Made by a program: the position numbers and the translations under genes. From the NCBI RefSeq assembly GCF_037042905.1, contig NC_087258.1, forward strand, positions 6,426,501-6,490,500: 64,000 nucleotides of DNA, given 5' to 3'. The DNA is from Lytechinus pictus (lineage: Eukaryota; Echinodermata; Echinoidea; Temnopleuroida; Toxopneustidae). The first letter of the stretch is position 1, and each line of letters begins with the position of its first letter. This document shows positions 12,708 to 24,311 of this stretch, piece after piece. Below the pieces are notes generated by a model. That model ran no database searches and was not told where the DNA came from. It was given only the letters and a program-made list of their open reading frames with translations.

Positions 12708-13018
12708 GGCCCATATTATGAAGTCGGGTTTAAGTTAAACTCAGGTTTTAAGTTGTGGTTTAAGTATGGGAAGCCAAAAGTATCAAATTTGTTATTAAGT
12801 TGTATGCTTCTTATGTTTACTGTGCTCTTTCCAGATTCATCGATGGTGAAGCCAATAATCTTTTTATACTTCCTAGACAATTATGAATGATTTGAGAGCC
12901 AAATGAGCTGAAGTATGATATCTCTACTATTAGTGATTTATGTAACAATTGGCTCGCCATACTTAAACCACAACTTTAAACCTGTGTTTAAGTTAAACCC
13001 GACTTCAGAATACGGGCC
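12708..13018. mobile_element. MITE, Harbinger-like, TAA target duplication
   Basis: About 70-bp inverted ends (GGCCCATATTATGAAGTCGG, continuing AGTTAAACTCAGG, and the complement at 12950-13018). TAA on both sides (12705-12707, 13019-13021). Confidence 0.75.
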
Positions 13019-13139
13019 TAAGAGGTTCAAATTTGAATCCTATAGGGGTAATTGGTACTTTAGCAGCAACCCAGTGAGTGTAATTGTGCTTATTTGTGCA
13101 CCAAAGATGAGTTGAACCATGCATGTATTAAATATTCAA

Positions 13140-13320
13140 ATTTGCATTTGTTTTTAATGTTAAGCATTACGCACTTTAAAAGGTGAAAAGTTGCACCTTT
13201 TATGGTGCAAACTAGCATTCTGGGTGCAAATAATAACAGAAAGGTGTATTTTGGCACCTTTTTCCACTTAAGTTTGGGTGCAATATTACACCCCAAAAGG
13301 TTTGTACAAGTGTTTAGTTT
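13140..13320. repeat. AAAAGGTGCAA-type inverted and direct repeats
   Basis: GGTGCAA, TTGCACC and AAAGGTG recur several times in both orientations; probably a small decayed DNA element. Confidence 0.4.
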
Positions 13321-13429
13321 AGGGTTCAAAATGTCTATCGTGTGTATGCACAAAACCCCTAGTATGCGAAATACAGTGAATTTAATATTGATTGAAGGAG
13401 TTTAAAGGTTAATTTCGATGTATAGACCA

Positions 13430-13997
13430 CCGGGGGGGGTCCATTGACAAGTGGATACCATGCGCGACCACGGGGTCTCGAAAAGCACCCTAAACACGTA
13501 TTTTCCATGTTCTGAAAATGCACCCCTTAACAAGTATATTGGCGTCTGAAACCCTACCCTTAACAAGCATTGGAAACAAAACTATACTCTTGGCAAGTAT
13601 TCCCTGAAATGAACCCCTAAACAAGTATACAGCGATATTTTATTGTTGTGTCACGGGTCCGGCGGTCGTCGGTTTTATCTAATTTACACACCATTTGGTT
13701 TAGTATGGCCCCACCTTCCTCACCTCGCGCAAATCGGGACTCTAAACACGTAGTGTTGGGGCAAAAAGGACATCCTTTATACAACATTTTAATTTTGTTT
13801 GATCATCCCCGCAAATGTGACCCTAAACACGTAGCTTTCCTAGCGAAATAGATACCCTTTTTTCATTATTTTTGTGTTTTTGACACCCTAATCACGTTAC
13901 GTACGTAACGTGCCCTATCTTGAAAAAAAGACATCCTTTTTACGTGTTTTCTTGGTCGCGCATGGTATCCACTCGTCAATGTAAGTGGCCCCCCGGG
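13430..13997. mobile_element. DNA element with 8-bp target duplication, CCCGGG-ended family, copy 1
   Basis: Ends carry CCGGGGGG then GTGGATACCATGCGCGACCA, inverted at the right end (TGGTCGCGCATGGTATCCAC). ATAGACCA flanks both sides (13422-13429, 13998-14005). The interior has CCCTAAACACGTA and CTTAACAAGTAT repeats. No ORF. Copy 2 is at 54377-54955. Confidence 0.85.
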
Positions 13998-14009
13998 ATA
14001 GACCATAAG

Positions 14010-16382
14010 CATGGGCGGAAATCCCAGGGGGGACAGGGGGGACGTGTCCCCCCTACTCAAAATAGTAGGGGGGACACAATATCAAATGTCCCCCCTACTA
14101 TTTTTGGTCTTTTATGATGGTAAGAAATACATCATTCTAAATCGAAATAAAACATGTATTTTGGGACGAGATGACCTTACTTTTGGGATGATAACCTTTT
14201 TTTTGCTTGTCAAATTTTCCCGCCCCTTGTCCCCGTAGGCGGACCAGGGGGCCGAGGGGCCCACCCCCCCCCCCTCCCCTCTTGGCGGAGCAAAAAAAAA
14301 AGAAAAAAAGGGAAAGAAAGAAGGAATAAAGGAGGGAAAAGAGAGGAGAAAAAGAAGAGAAGGACGACGACGAGTGCATAAAATAAGATGAGAGGAAGAC
14401 TTGGAAAATAAAAAGAATCTTTCGTGCCACTATATAAAATTTTCGCTCGCGCTGCGCGCTCGCATTGCCTGTTAGATGACTTACATATCTTGTTCGGTAT
14501 GGAGCTCGAATGTCAAGTTTGGAAGTCAATATACAAAACATATTTCACCTCGGAAATCGAACTTTCATTATTTTGTGTGATTTACAAATTGATTTTTAAA
14601 AAGTGCTCTGTAAAATGTCAGTTTTATGGTCTGAATATTAACATTCGCTGCTTGCGCTGCACGCTCGCAAATTTTGATTTATCAGGTATCTATTATTTTC
14701 GTGTATATCCCTTTTCAGGTCTGATTGTTAAGACGTATCAGCTAGCGCGCTGCAAGTTCGCATTTTGATTGGCGAGTTATATATGTTTCAATATTGATTA
14801 TACAACAAACTACTTAAAATCCCCTTTTCATAACAGTTTATCAAAAATTTTAGCCCGCGATTTGCGCTCGCATTAATGGTTAAAATATATTAATTGATGC
14901 ATTCTATTCATAATCACAAAAGTGAAATGTCCAGTTTTTATGCCATAATATCATCAGATTTCGCGCCCTCATTAGGCATTGATAAATATGATATTAATTT
15001 AATAATCAAAATTGTCCCTTTTGTTTCATCTCGCTTAGCAAGAGGAATAGGAAGATAGCCATCATTTTCATATGATGACATGTCGTAAGGATGTCCCGGT
15101 CCAATGTCAAAACTCAGAGTAATAATAATGAAATTATCAGCTCTTTTTTAAGTGCAATCCATATCCACCTTACAATTTTTCTACAAAGTGCTTGAAATAT
15201 AAAGCTGAAATTGACTCTTTTTTTCAGATCGGAATATCAAAGTTTCATGATTTTCATGATTAAAGATGCATTTAGAATGCCTAGATTCTAGGTCTAAATA
15301 TGAAACACGCGCGCGCATGTTTATTCAGATACTCAACTTGTCCTCTATTTAAATCATTATCCAGTTTCAGATCACAAAATCAATTTTTTTTCTGCTCGCG
15401 CTTTGTGCTCGCATTATAATGTATAGGAAGACCCCATATTACTCATCCTTTTCATGAACAGAGTGGCCCATTTTTAGGTCTAAATCTCGATTTTGTTCTG
15501 CTCGCGCTTCGCGCTCGCATCAATTATTAAATTATATAGCTATTTTGTTCACGATTACAAAAACTGATTAAAATTTTCCATTCTTTCTTTAGAAAGTTCA
15601 AAATTTTTCAGCTCGCGCTTCGCACTCGCATTTTTTTATTGTTGAAATATGTAACGCCTTCATGGCTAAGTGCAAGCAGTCCTTAACAGTTACCTTTTCA
15701 TCAGGTACCAGTTCAAAACGTATATAAAAATTTTCTGCTTGCGCTTTGCGCTAGCATTATTAATACTCATCATTTTCATGATTTACAAAACATGAATAGA
15801 GTGTCTCGTTCAGTAAATATTATAGGACTAAATCTCGAAATTTTCCGCTCGCGCTTCGCGCTCGCATCAATTGTTTACTTATATACTTATTCTGTTTGAG
15901 TTACAAAAAGTGCTTAAAATTTCCATTCTTTAGGTGAAAAAGTAAAAAAAAAATTTAGCTCGCGCTTCGCGCTCGCATTATTTGATAGTTAAATGCTACT
16001 TTAACAGGTATCTTTTCCATCAGTTCATTTGTGCTCGCGCTTTGCGTTCGTAGTAATTATTAAGTTGCCTACACATCTTTTTCAGGATAACAAACATTGC
16101 CCAGAATGTTCAAATTTTAGGAAAAAAACATAAAATTTCCAAAAAAATTGCTCGCATCATATAAATAAGGATTATGATATTATGTATCAATTTATAAGAA
16201 TAAAGCTAAGAAGTGACTAATGAGGACTACCCCTTCAAAGAAAAAAAAATCATCTTGAGTCGAGCTGCCGATCGGGGAAATTATGGCTGAAAAAAATTTC
16301 CGCCGCCCCCCCCCCCTATATTGGCGAAGGCTTGATCCGCCCCTGTGTCCCCTCTACCTTTTGGGAGAGATTTCCGCCCCTG
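14010..16382. mobile_element. hAT-like non-autonomous element with a GC-core repeat array
   Basis: Ends CATGGGCGGAAATC and the inverse of CAGGGGCGGAAATC, with ACCATAAG on both sides (14002-14009, 16383-16390), an 8-bp duplication typical of hAT. A nested element seems to start near 14237 (GTAGGCGGACCAG) and end near 16346 (TGATCCGCCCCTG). Inside are about a dozen copies of GCTCGCGCTTCGCGCTCGC in diverged spacers. No transposase ORF. Confidence 0.85.
14445..16160 (+). repeat. Array of GC-rich core motif at about 110-bp spacing
   Basis: Core copies start at 14445, 14650, 14741, 14853, 15394, 15500, 15611, 15737, 15847, 15958 and 16033, with truncated or decayed ones at 14957, 15307 and 16150. 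Spacers are AT-rich and only weakly alike (ATTTTCCATTCTT recurs). The core is the best conserved part. Confidence 0.85.
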
Positions 16383-16390
16383 ACCATAAG

Positions 16391-17108
16391 GCTGGCTTTA
16401 ACTGTAAATTGCAAACCAATCACTTTAGTTTCGATTTACTGAGGCTGCCGTTGGACATTATTTTCGAGGAAGCGACAGATGGTATAGCGCCGATATTTCC
16501 ATGGCCCTGGGAAGCGGGGGTACTGAAGCACCCCCCCCCAAAAAAAAAAAATGCCAAAGGGGTGCTGCGTGTATTATTCCATAGGCAGCACCCCCAGGTA
16601 TTCTGGGAGATGTTTAAAATGGAAATAATGTAACCAAAATGACCTTCATTTTGTAGTAAACCTTTTTTTCCCCCTTTTTTTTGCTTTCAGATTTATATCA
16701 GCAACCCAGTCATTCGTTCTTATGCAGGGTCCTGAATGTTTGGCCCTCACTAGAAGGCCTGATTATAAAGAAAATATATTTTTTCACTTGAGTATTTTAA
16801 ATTCCGCAACGTAGAGTAATAAGGAATAAGTGAAGGAAGAATATTATTCATCTATTATTGCATTCATATTATTATGTGTATGCATATGTTTTTTTTAAGA
16901 ACAACTTTCCGTCGTTTGAACAAAAAAATAAATAAATAAACTAATAAAAAAAATCGTGCCCAGGGCATTAGTGCAAAATGAAACTTAAGTTTATATAGGC
17001 CTATATATATATATATTGATCGGGGGAGGGGAGGGGGGGGGGGGTCAAGCACCTTTTTGTGATCATATATTTAACAAAACAAACTGGTGAAAATCAACTA
17101 TTTCTTTT
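16391..17108. other. Intergenic sequence with homopolymer C, A and G runs
   Basis: C9A11 at 16530-16551, a G run at 17030-17044 and a short TA run at about 16990. No gene recognised. Confidence 0.4.
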
Positions 17109-17260
17109 TATATACACAACAAAAAAAGTAAGTCCCCCCTTGAACAAACATCAATAATTTCCGAACCAATGCGAGTTTTTGATATGTTTTTACATGAGCG
17201 TGTAGGTAATTTTATAAGCTACCCTCTGAGTAAATGTTATGGACGTATTTTACGTCATGC

Positions 17261-18874
17261 TTCAGTGAGCACCGTCGGAAGGCAAAAATGTCACTTTTCA
17301 AAAGTCACAAGCCAAAAATCACGACTTTGATTCCATTTTATTGGAACTGATTCTACATTCTCAACATGAAAAACAGTCAGAAGGCTTGTAAAAGGTACTT
17401 TCTAAAAGACGATACAATTTTTTTGGCTAAATTTCACGGTTGAATAAACACAAGTCCAAATTTGCTATAATTGGATTTTTTACACATTTTCATCAATAAA
17501 AATGATAGAATATGATGACAGTTATTTTTGGGAAGAGTATCTTCAACAATATTCATCGTTTCACGGTTCAATGAACATTTATTGAAAACAAAAAATACGA
17601 TTTTCAAATATCATAGGCAAGTATTGTTTCATTTCGGTAACTGGAAATGATCTTTTCTCAACTTTTTCGTTATGTTCATGACCAATTAACATGCTTCAAT
17701 GATTCAAAGGCGTTTAATTAAATATCCACGCTTGAATGAACATGTGGAATGTGATTAGCTCTTTTTTACGTTATTGGAAAAAATGCAATTTGTAACTATG
17801 GATATCTGTCACAAACCTCCTTGCATAGTTCATTTGATTTGATTTTTATGAAAATCCCGATGTTTAATGCATCAGCGAGCACACAATATTCGAAAATTAT
17901 GCAAATGAGAAGAAAGTTCAAGACCTTGGCCCCACTCTGTGCCGTATCGAATTGTTATTTTGGTGTGCGCGCCTTTTGGATAGTGTTACTCTGAAGCCAT
18001 GTGCGAAGTTTCATGAAATAACTGTTGGCAGAAGTAACAAAAACCGTCCATGAAACAAACCCCTTATTTCATATTTGTTAAGATTTTGACTTCATCTCTC
18101 ATAGACTTGTGTACATTATGGGTGCATATGTTTAAGAATAAGTAACCCCTTATTCAATATGGTGAAACTTTTTTTCAAGGCTGTCTTTAGCAATGTCATT
18201 TGGCAGTAATGTTTATCAACCTATGGGCAGAATTCTGTGCAAAAATGAAATCGATTTGTTTATTTACGGATGAGTGAGCACGCATCAAAGTGGGAAAATG
18301 GGTATTTTCAATGTCACAGACTCATTTTAAAGGGTAATAAGGTGAATATTGGGGGCAAATTCGGTTTCAAATGTGACTTTAATTGCTGTTGTTTTTATCA
18401 TCCATCATTTCTATCACCACACACTTTCCGAACTTTTAACATTTTCATGGTTGAGCGAGCACATTCGAAAACTTGGGAATGAATACTCTTTATACTGCAT
18501 AAATGTATTCTTTTCCTAACAATTTATCATGATCAGTTTAATTTATGGACAAATCAGTGGTGGATCCAGAATTTAAAAATGGGGGAGGGGCCTATAATCG
18601 GGGGAGCCACCAACATTTTCAAATTCTAATATGACCTAACAAGTTGTAGACGATACTACCAAAAAAACTCTATGATGATACGTCACAATACAGGGGCCGC
18701 GGAATGGTTTTCAAAGTGTGGGGGAGGGGCTGAGCCAAAAGTCCCCCACTGACCATGCAAAAAATCACAATCGTATGGTCATTTTTACATTTTTGTACAT
18801 GCTTTTGGAAAAAAAAGTGGGCCCCCCACCTCGCTTCCGCGGCCCCTGCGATATTGTGCTCACTCAACCATGAA
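17261..18874. repeat. Dispersed GTTGAGTGAGCAC-like motif inside the 2.1-kb element
   Basis: Copies at 17261, 17433, 17560, 17675 (weak), 17725, 17868, 18263 and 18444 on plus and 18856-18874 on minus. Consensus about TTCACGGTTGAGTGAGCACA; spacing 50-410 bp. Confidence 0.6.
18691..18848. mobile_element. Small foldback with CAGGGGCCGCGGAA ends
   Basis: CAGGGGCCGCGGAA at 18691 and its near complement TTCCGCGGCCCCTG at 18835-18848. The flanking 8 bp do not match, so age or rearrangement hides the duplication. Confidence 0.5.
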
Positions 18875-19466
18875 CATACGATATCAAAATCGTGTGTGGA
18901 GTGGCTAAATGATGGATAGTAAAACAGCATAACACCATAAAATTCACCTAAAAACAACTTTTGCCCAACTTTGTATTTGCACAATCTGAAAAACGACTCT
19001 TGTGACTTTCAAAAATGGTCATTTTTAATTCAATCTTTAATTACTCATGCATGACTCGACCGATCAATCTCATTTTTCCCCAGAAGTTGCTTAATAAGTG
19101 TAGAAAACCTCCTACGAAATATCATATCTCAAAATAACTCCGTTCAAAAGTTACAGCAATTTGATTTAGGGGGGACTTACTTTTTTTGTTGTGTATATAT
19201 ATTGACGTGAAAATGTGACATTTTATGCATTCGAGCGCGAAGTGCAAGTGGATTTTCATTTTATATATGATTTGAAATGATTACTTTTTGCAATTTCTCT
19301 CCCTCTCCCATTTCCCCATCCTTTTCTTTACCCTAGGCTATATCAATTTCCTTCACTTTTCTTTTCACTTTCTCCCCTTTCCCTTCATTTTCATCTATGA
19401 ATATGTTATAATTTTTGCAAACATGTTCGGTTTGGTCCTTGGAAGTCGGACCTTTATTGTATCATG

Positions 19467-19758
19467 CACTGGCGGATCCAGGGGGGAGCACAACCGGCCC
19501 TTGCCCCCCCCCCCCGGCTTGAGAGGCACAATTAAAATTTGTAATGTAAAATTGCCGTTAAAACAAAAATGTGCCCCCCCCCCCCTATTGAAAGTGAAGA
19601 CCCTTTTTCCCCCTTTTTTTTTTGCTTGTCAATTTTTTTGTGTGGACAAAATCCCCTTAGTGTTTGGTTAAAACCTTTTTTCTTTTTTCATTCGCTTGTC
19701 AATGTTTTCATCGCCGGGAAAATGTGCCCCCTCCGCTTTGAAAAACCATGGATCCGTC
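19467..19758. mobile_element. 292-bp hAT-like MITE
   Basis: GTATCATG flanks both sides (19459-19466, 19759-19766). Short ends CACTGGCGGATCCA and TGGATCCGTC. The interior is C- and T-rich. Confidence 0.75.
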
Positions 19759-19976
19759 GTATCATGTATCTATGTTTTAAACCGAATAGATAAAATAAAA
19801 TAAATTAATGAATAAAATGTTCATTCCCCCTCTATATTTCTTTCTTTTCCCTCCTATTTTCTATCCTTTTTCACTTTTATTTCCACATCCCTTAATTTCC
19901 TTTTCTTTTCTCTCTTACTCTTCCCGGCTCCTATCCTTATATAGGCTATTCTCTATCTCTTCTCCTTTCCAGTCCT

Positions 19977-21270
19977 CAACCGCGTAGCCAGGATTTCATT
20001 TTGGAGGGGGCGGTAAATGCGAAGCGTGCCAACACTTACAGAGCGCGCGAAGCGCGCTCCCTATAGGGGGTGGGTGCACTGGGTGCAGGGAGGGGGAGTT
20101 TCCCCCTCCCGCGCGAAGCTTTCGGTGTTTCACAAATTAAAATGAAAAGGAGCCGTCTCTCTTGTCTCTAGTACCTATATCAGCTCCAATTCAGTTAACT
20201 ATATTGTGATTTTGAACCTTGTTTTCAAAAGTGATTGTGAACGCCCAAAAAAGGGATAAAATGGAGGAAATTAAAATAATAATTACCCCACGAGAAGCGC
20301 GGAAGCTAAAGCATTTTATTTAAAAAAAATTTGCAAAGAAAAGGGTGCTGCAAGAAGGGTATATGCCGAGAGGAAGATATTCTTCCCTGCGCAGAGCAAT
20401 GAAACTCTGATATTTCAAAGGGCGGACGTTTCATCAAATGCAGATATCTCTAATACCCCATCGGCTCTAATTAAATTAATTATTGAACTTCATTACAAGG
20501 AAAATAGTGCGCAAAAAGTTGAAACTTCTGTGATTTATTGAAATTATATAAAAAAGGATGATGTACAATTTCTTAGACTTATCCTGAAGCGCGATTTTGA
20601 ATGATAAAAAAACGTAAGTGGCATGAAGTTTAATAGAATTCGATAAAAAATATTGTACTTTTTTTTATTTAATACGACACGAATCTAAATATACCTTCCT
20701 CTTTTTATATTAGGAACCTGTTTGCCCCCAAATTATGGTTGTTTAGTAATTAGCTGAAAAGCAGGAGAAGTTGCCAAATGGAGGTGACGGCAGAAATTGA
20801 TATAAAGATTTACCCGCCCTGAGCCGACCCGACCAGAAGTTGCGCGATCAATTTGGAAAAAAGAAATAACTTCATATACTTCGGCCTAACCTTACTCTAA
20901 TTCCATGCCCTTGAACTTTAACCAGCAAGAAACATATAGCTGAGGTGGAAAACCAGGGTTATAGAGAAAGGGCGAGGGAAACAAAGGAGAACTACAATAA
21001 TGTCATTTAACCGCGCTCAGCGCGGAAGCAAAATTCATATATATAAAATTAGAGCAAGAGTGAAGGGGTTTCTTTTTTGAGAAAAAAAAAGAATAAAAAG
21101 AAAAACCCGCAACAAAGCCACTTTTCTTCCCTTAATTTCCTCCCTTCGCTTTTCCTTTTCTCCTCTCTCTTTTCCCTTCTTTTTTTTTTCTTGTTGGGGA
21201 CTTTTTTTTTTTTTTTTTTTTTTGGGGGGGGGGGGCGACCGCCCCCACTGCCCCCCTGGCTACGCGCCTG
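19977..21270. mobile_element. hAT-like non-autonomous element, copy A (1,294 bp)
   Basis: Left end CAACCGCGTAGCCAGG, right end CCTGGCTACGCGCCTG (inverse CAGGCGCGTAGCCAGG), with the perfect 8-bp duplication CCAGTCCT at 19969-19976 and 21271-21278. Sequence closely follows copy B at 34401-35844. GAAGCGCG-type palindromes occur several times. No transposase; the interior ends in a CT-rich run. Confidence 0.9.
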
Positions 21271-21526
21271 CCAGTCCTCCATTTCCCTTCGCTTCTTGCA
21301 GGGGGGGGGGGGGATGGCCCCCTCGCCTGCCCATCGGCTGTGCACCTACAGTTCATGATTGTGATCGACTAAAACTAGAAAATATTAGTTCTCATAGAAA
21401 GTTTGGTGTATAATGCACATGCAAAATAATTTTCTGAGAAATGAGAAAATGACACCAAGAAAAATAGGAAAATGAACAAAATAAAGACAGGAGCTCTGAT
21501 CGCATATACGTGACTTTTCAAAATTT

Positions 21527-22915
21527 CAAGTCCACCCCAGCTACTAATTAGGTGTATTTGAATGAAAAGAGGAAAACTCAAACTATAGCTTATTAGGCCT
21601 ATTGTATAAACGCTGACAATTTCGAATTTCCTCAAAATTTGATGTAAAATGAAGTTATGACGTTTAAAGGTCAAGTCCATCCAAGAAGAAGGTTGGTTTG
21701 AATCAAAATCAAACAAGCATATACTTTTCTTCGAAATCGGATGTAAAATAAGTTATGACGGTTTAAAGTTAACCGCTATTTTTCACAAAACAGTTTTATG
21801 CACAGCTCAGTGATATGCAAATTAGAGAGTCAATGATGTCCACCTCTCACTATTTTTTTTTTTATTGTTTAATGAATTATTCAATATTTAAATTTTAACA
21901 GATGTGGTGATAAGCCAAGGACCCTATTTTGTTTGAACCACAAAATGTTATGACAATGGTTATTCCATTAATAATAACGTTTTATTTACCCATGCAGGGT
22001 AGCCACTTCATTTAGGAAACTGCTCTACCAGCGGGCCCTGCATAACATAATATGTTATTATTACCCTTCTCCAATCTAAATGCTGAGCAAGGTAGCAAGA
22101 AGGCATAAGGTCCCATTTTATAAGTCTTTGGTGTGACTCGGCCGAGGATCGAACCCACGACCTCCCGTTCATGAGGCGGACGCTCTACCACTGAGCCACC
22201 ATGCTCACATGTTTAGGAAGGAATCAAACTTTTCAAATATTTTAAATCAAATCATATTATTTCCACAACTTTACGGTTTCACATCATGACATTAAGGGGA
22301 AAATTAGAATATTTCATATTTTATATAATAGGCCAAAGAAATAGTGAGTGGATGACGGTCTCCAGTCTCCTCATTTGTAGTGACCCCTGAATATTACTGT
22401 TTTGTGAAAAGACATGTCATATAACCTCATCTTATCTTGCATCCGATTTTGATGAAATTTTCAATGCTTATATTGTTTGATATTTCTCTTTTTATTCAAA
22501 CCAATTTTTTGTTGGTGGATTTTTACCAAATAATCATAGTGGGCCTAATTTATATGCACATTCAAGGTTGTGATGGAACCGATGACGTCACCTACTCACT
22601 ATCTCTTGTATTTTTACAATATGAAATATGAAGTGTTTTTTTTTCTCTCATTACAATATGAAACAATTTTATAAGGTTTGACTCCTCCCTGATCATGCCA
22701 TTTTTGCAACTATTGTGATTCTTGTTGTGAAATCCTTATACGGTAGTGTGACAAATAGTAAGTGAAACCATATTGCTATATCATTTTTATTTCACATCCA
22801 ATTCAGATGTAATATACAGCACTAATTGATTATCTCTTTTTATTCACAATAACTTTTTGTTGGGTACCGGGGGCCGGGGGGGGGGGGGTACCGGATGGAC
22901 TTGCCCTTTTATAAT
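21527..22915. mobile_element. Cluster of AAGGTCAAGTCCACCCC-type MITE copies, broken by a SINE
   Basis: Starts of the family occur at 21527 and 21665; inverse ends occur near 22505 (TTTTTTGTTGGTGGATTTTT) and 22905. Internal blocks GATGTAAAATAAGTTATGAC and AACAGTTTTATGCACAGCTC identify the family. Confidence 0.65.
21965..22205 (-). mobile_element. tRNA-derived SINE
   Basis: The minus strand from 22205 reads TGGCTCAGTGGTAGAGC (A box) and GGTTCGATCC (B box) with a CAT anticodon-like triplet. The body (GGGCCCTGC, ACCCTGG inverse) ends in ATT repeats. The acceptor stem does not pair well, so this is a SINE head and not a tRNA gene. Confidence 0.75.
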
Positions 22916-23149
22916 CATGGACCACCAACAACCGCAAAATAAAAAGGAAAAGTCTGACTAAAGACTAACCTTCGTGATGGACATAACAAATATTGTTTGA
23001 GGAAAAAGGAGGAAAACATCTTCATACACGGTCTAAATTTTGTCCTAGTGCCATACTTTGGTTAGTTGTATGTATATGAATTATGTATGTTGATTTTATA
23101 TGCTATTTATGTATGTTCTTTCTGTCCGTTTAAGATTGTTTATGTCCGT

Positions 23150-23300
23150 GCGTGAGCTCATTTCTGCCTGGCCGTGCATCCGCCGCCGAGCCTTGGCCCT
23201 GGCTTGGCCTTGGGGGAGGCGAGTGCTGCACTGCTGGGGCCGCCGGACTCGGCCCGGTGACGGTGTGACCATGAAGCTATTAATAATAGCTTCATGGTGT
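23150..23300. other. Short GC-rich island with a 29-bp palindrome
   Basis: About 120 bp of GC-rich sequence in AT-rich surroundings, followed by CCATGAAGCTATTA, one base, then its exact complement (23268-23296). No gene signal. Confidence 0.5.
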
Positions 23301-23413
23301 GACTGTGAGTGTAACACTAACGCCTAACGGTAAAAATTAAGTCAAAGACTAAGTTTAATACAGTCAGTGTGGGGGTAAAACCACTGGCTTTGCATTTTTA
23401 GGAAACATATAAA

Positions 23414-23845
23414 CAGTAGAGGCGCTGGTCCAAAAATTGGGATTGTCCCAGAAAACAACTTAACAAGGATATCCTCACTCCTCGGGCTCATCATATTCAT
23501 ATAATATAAACCAAGACAAATCATGACTCATGTCTTGATAAATTGAGACTGTCCTGTCTATGGGGACGTTTTTTTTTCACTCCCCCTACGGCAGTACGGG
23601 ACAAAGACGTCAATTACGGGAATTGAGAGTGCCAAGTAGATTCAGTGACCGTAATTCCCCCTCAGTTCACCATCTATTTTTCATGACTTACTGTCTTCCA
23701 TTAATGAAACCTGATATGTTTACATTGACTAGTGCACTTGATTGGTGTCGGCACTTGACAGGTGAATGAAATTTACTAGATTTCTTGTGTGAAGAAATCT
23801 GTAATAACTGGGACAATCCCAATTTTCTGACCAGCGCCTCTACTG
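23414..23845. mobile_element. 432-bp DNA element with 17-bp perfect terminal repeats
   Basis: CAGTAGAGGCGCTGGTC at both ends in inverse orientation, extended imperfectly to TTGGGATTGTCCCA. ATAAA on both sides (23409-23413, 23846-23850). hAT-type CAG start; 5-bp duplication. Confidence 0.75.
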
Positions 23846-24311
23846 ATAAACTAATAAGTTAGGACAGGAATAACCATCTTTTCTCGTGATTCCTTTATGC
23901 ATTTATTTCTCACATTTATTTACTAATAGTTTTTACCATGGCCATGCATCATTCATCATTTTCATGAATAAATCATGATCATTTTTAATGGCAACATTTT
24001 TTTAACATTCTCATCTGATTATTTTTTTGTCCTAGATCTAACGACAACAATACTGTTAGAATCTAGAAACGGTTTACTTATCACAGACTGACATGACGGA
24101 TGTCAGCCATGCCCATGGCTAACCTATCCTATTAGGCTCGGAATGGTGGAGGTTCGACTGACGCGTAACTGCACCATCTAAAAGGGTGGGCTATTATTGG
24201 CTCTCTTCGATTAGATCAACTCCTTAATTCCTGTTTTTGAGGGAGAAAGTCGAAGCATGTGAATGAAAATTAAAATTTTAAGAATATTTATCAGCATAGG
24301 CCTGGAGACTA

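Larger units (their letters stand above)
17109..19199. mobile_element. 2.1-kb DNA element with perfect 32-bp terminal inverted repeats
   Basis: 17109-17140 and 19168-19199 are perfect inverse copies (inner end GTAAGTCCCCCC, outer end TATATACACAAC). TA-rich flanks prevent an exact target duplication call; TA is likely, as in Tc1/mariner. The interior has no transposase, but several copies of a GTTGAGTGAGCAC-like motif. A smaller CAGGGGCCGCGGAA-ended foldback sits inside at 18691-18848. Confidence 0.85.

Noticed and set aside
14445..16160. CRISPR-like array (short conserved repeats with variable spacers)
   Set aside because: Spacing is loose (75-205 bp), spacers are related to each other, there are no cas genes, and the block lies inside a transposon with an 8-bp target duplication in animal DNA.
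21049..21413. Pro/Lys-rich ORFs
   Set aside because: Low-complexity CT, T and G runs at the end of hAT-like copy A.
22137..22205. tRNA gene with CAT anticodon on minus
   Set aside because: A and B boxes are good but the acceptor stem pairs poorly and the sequence runs into a SINE body and ATT tail.
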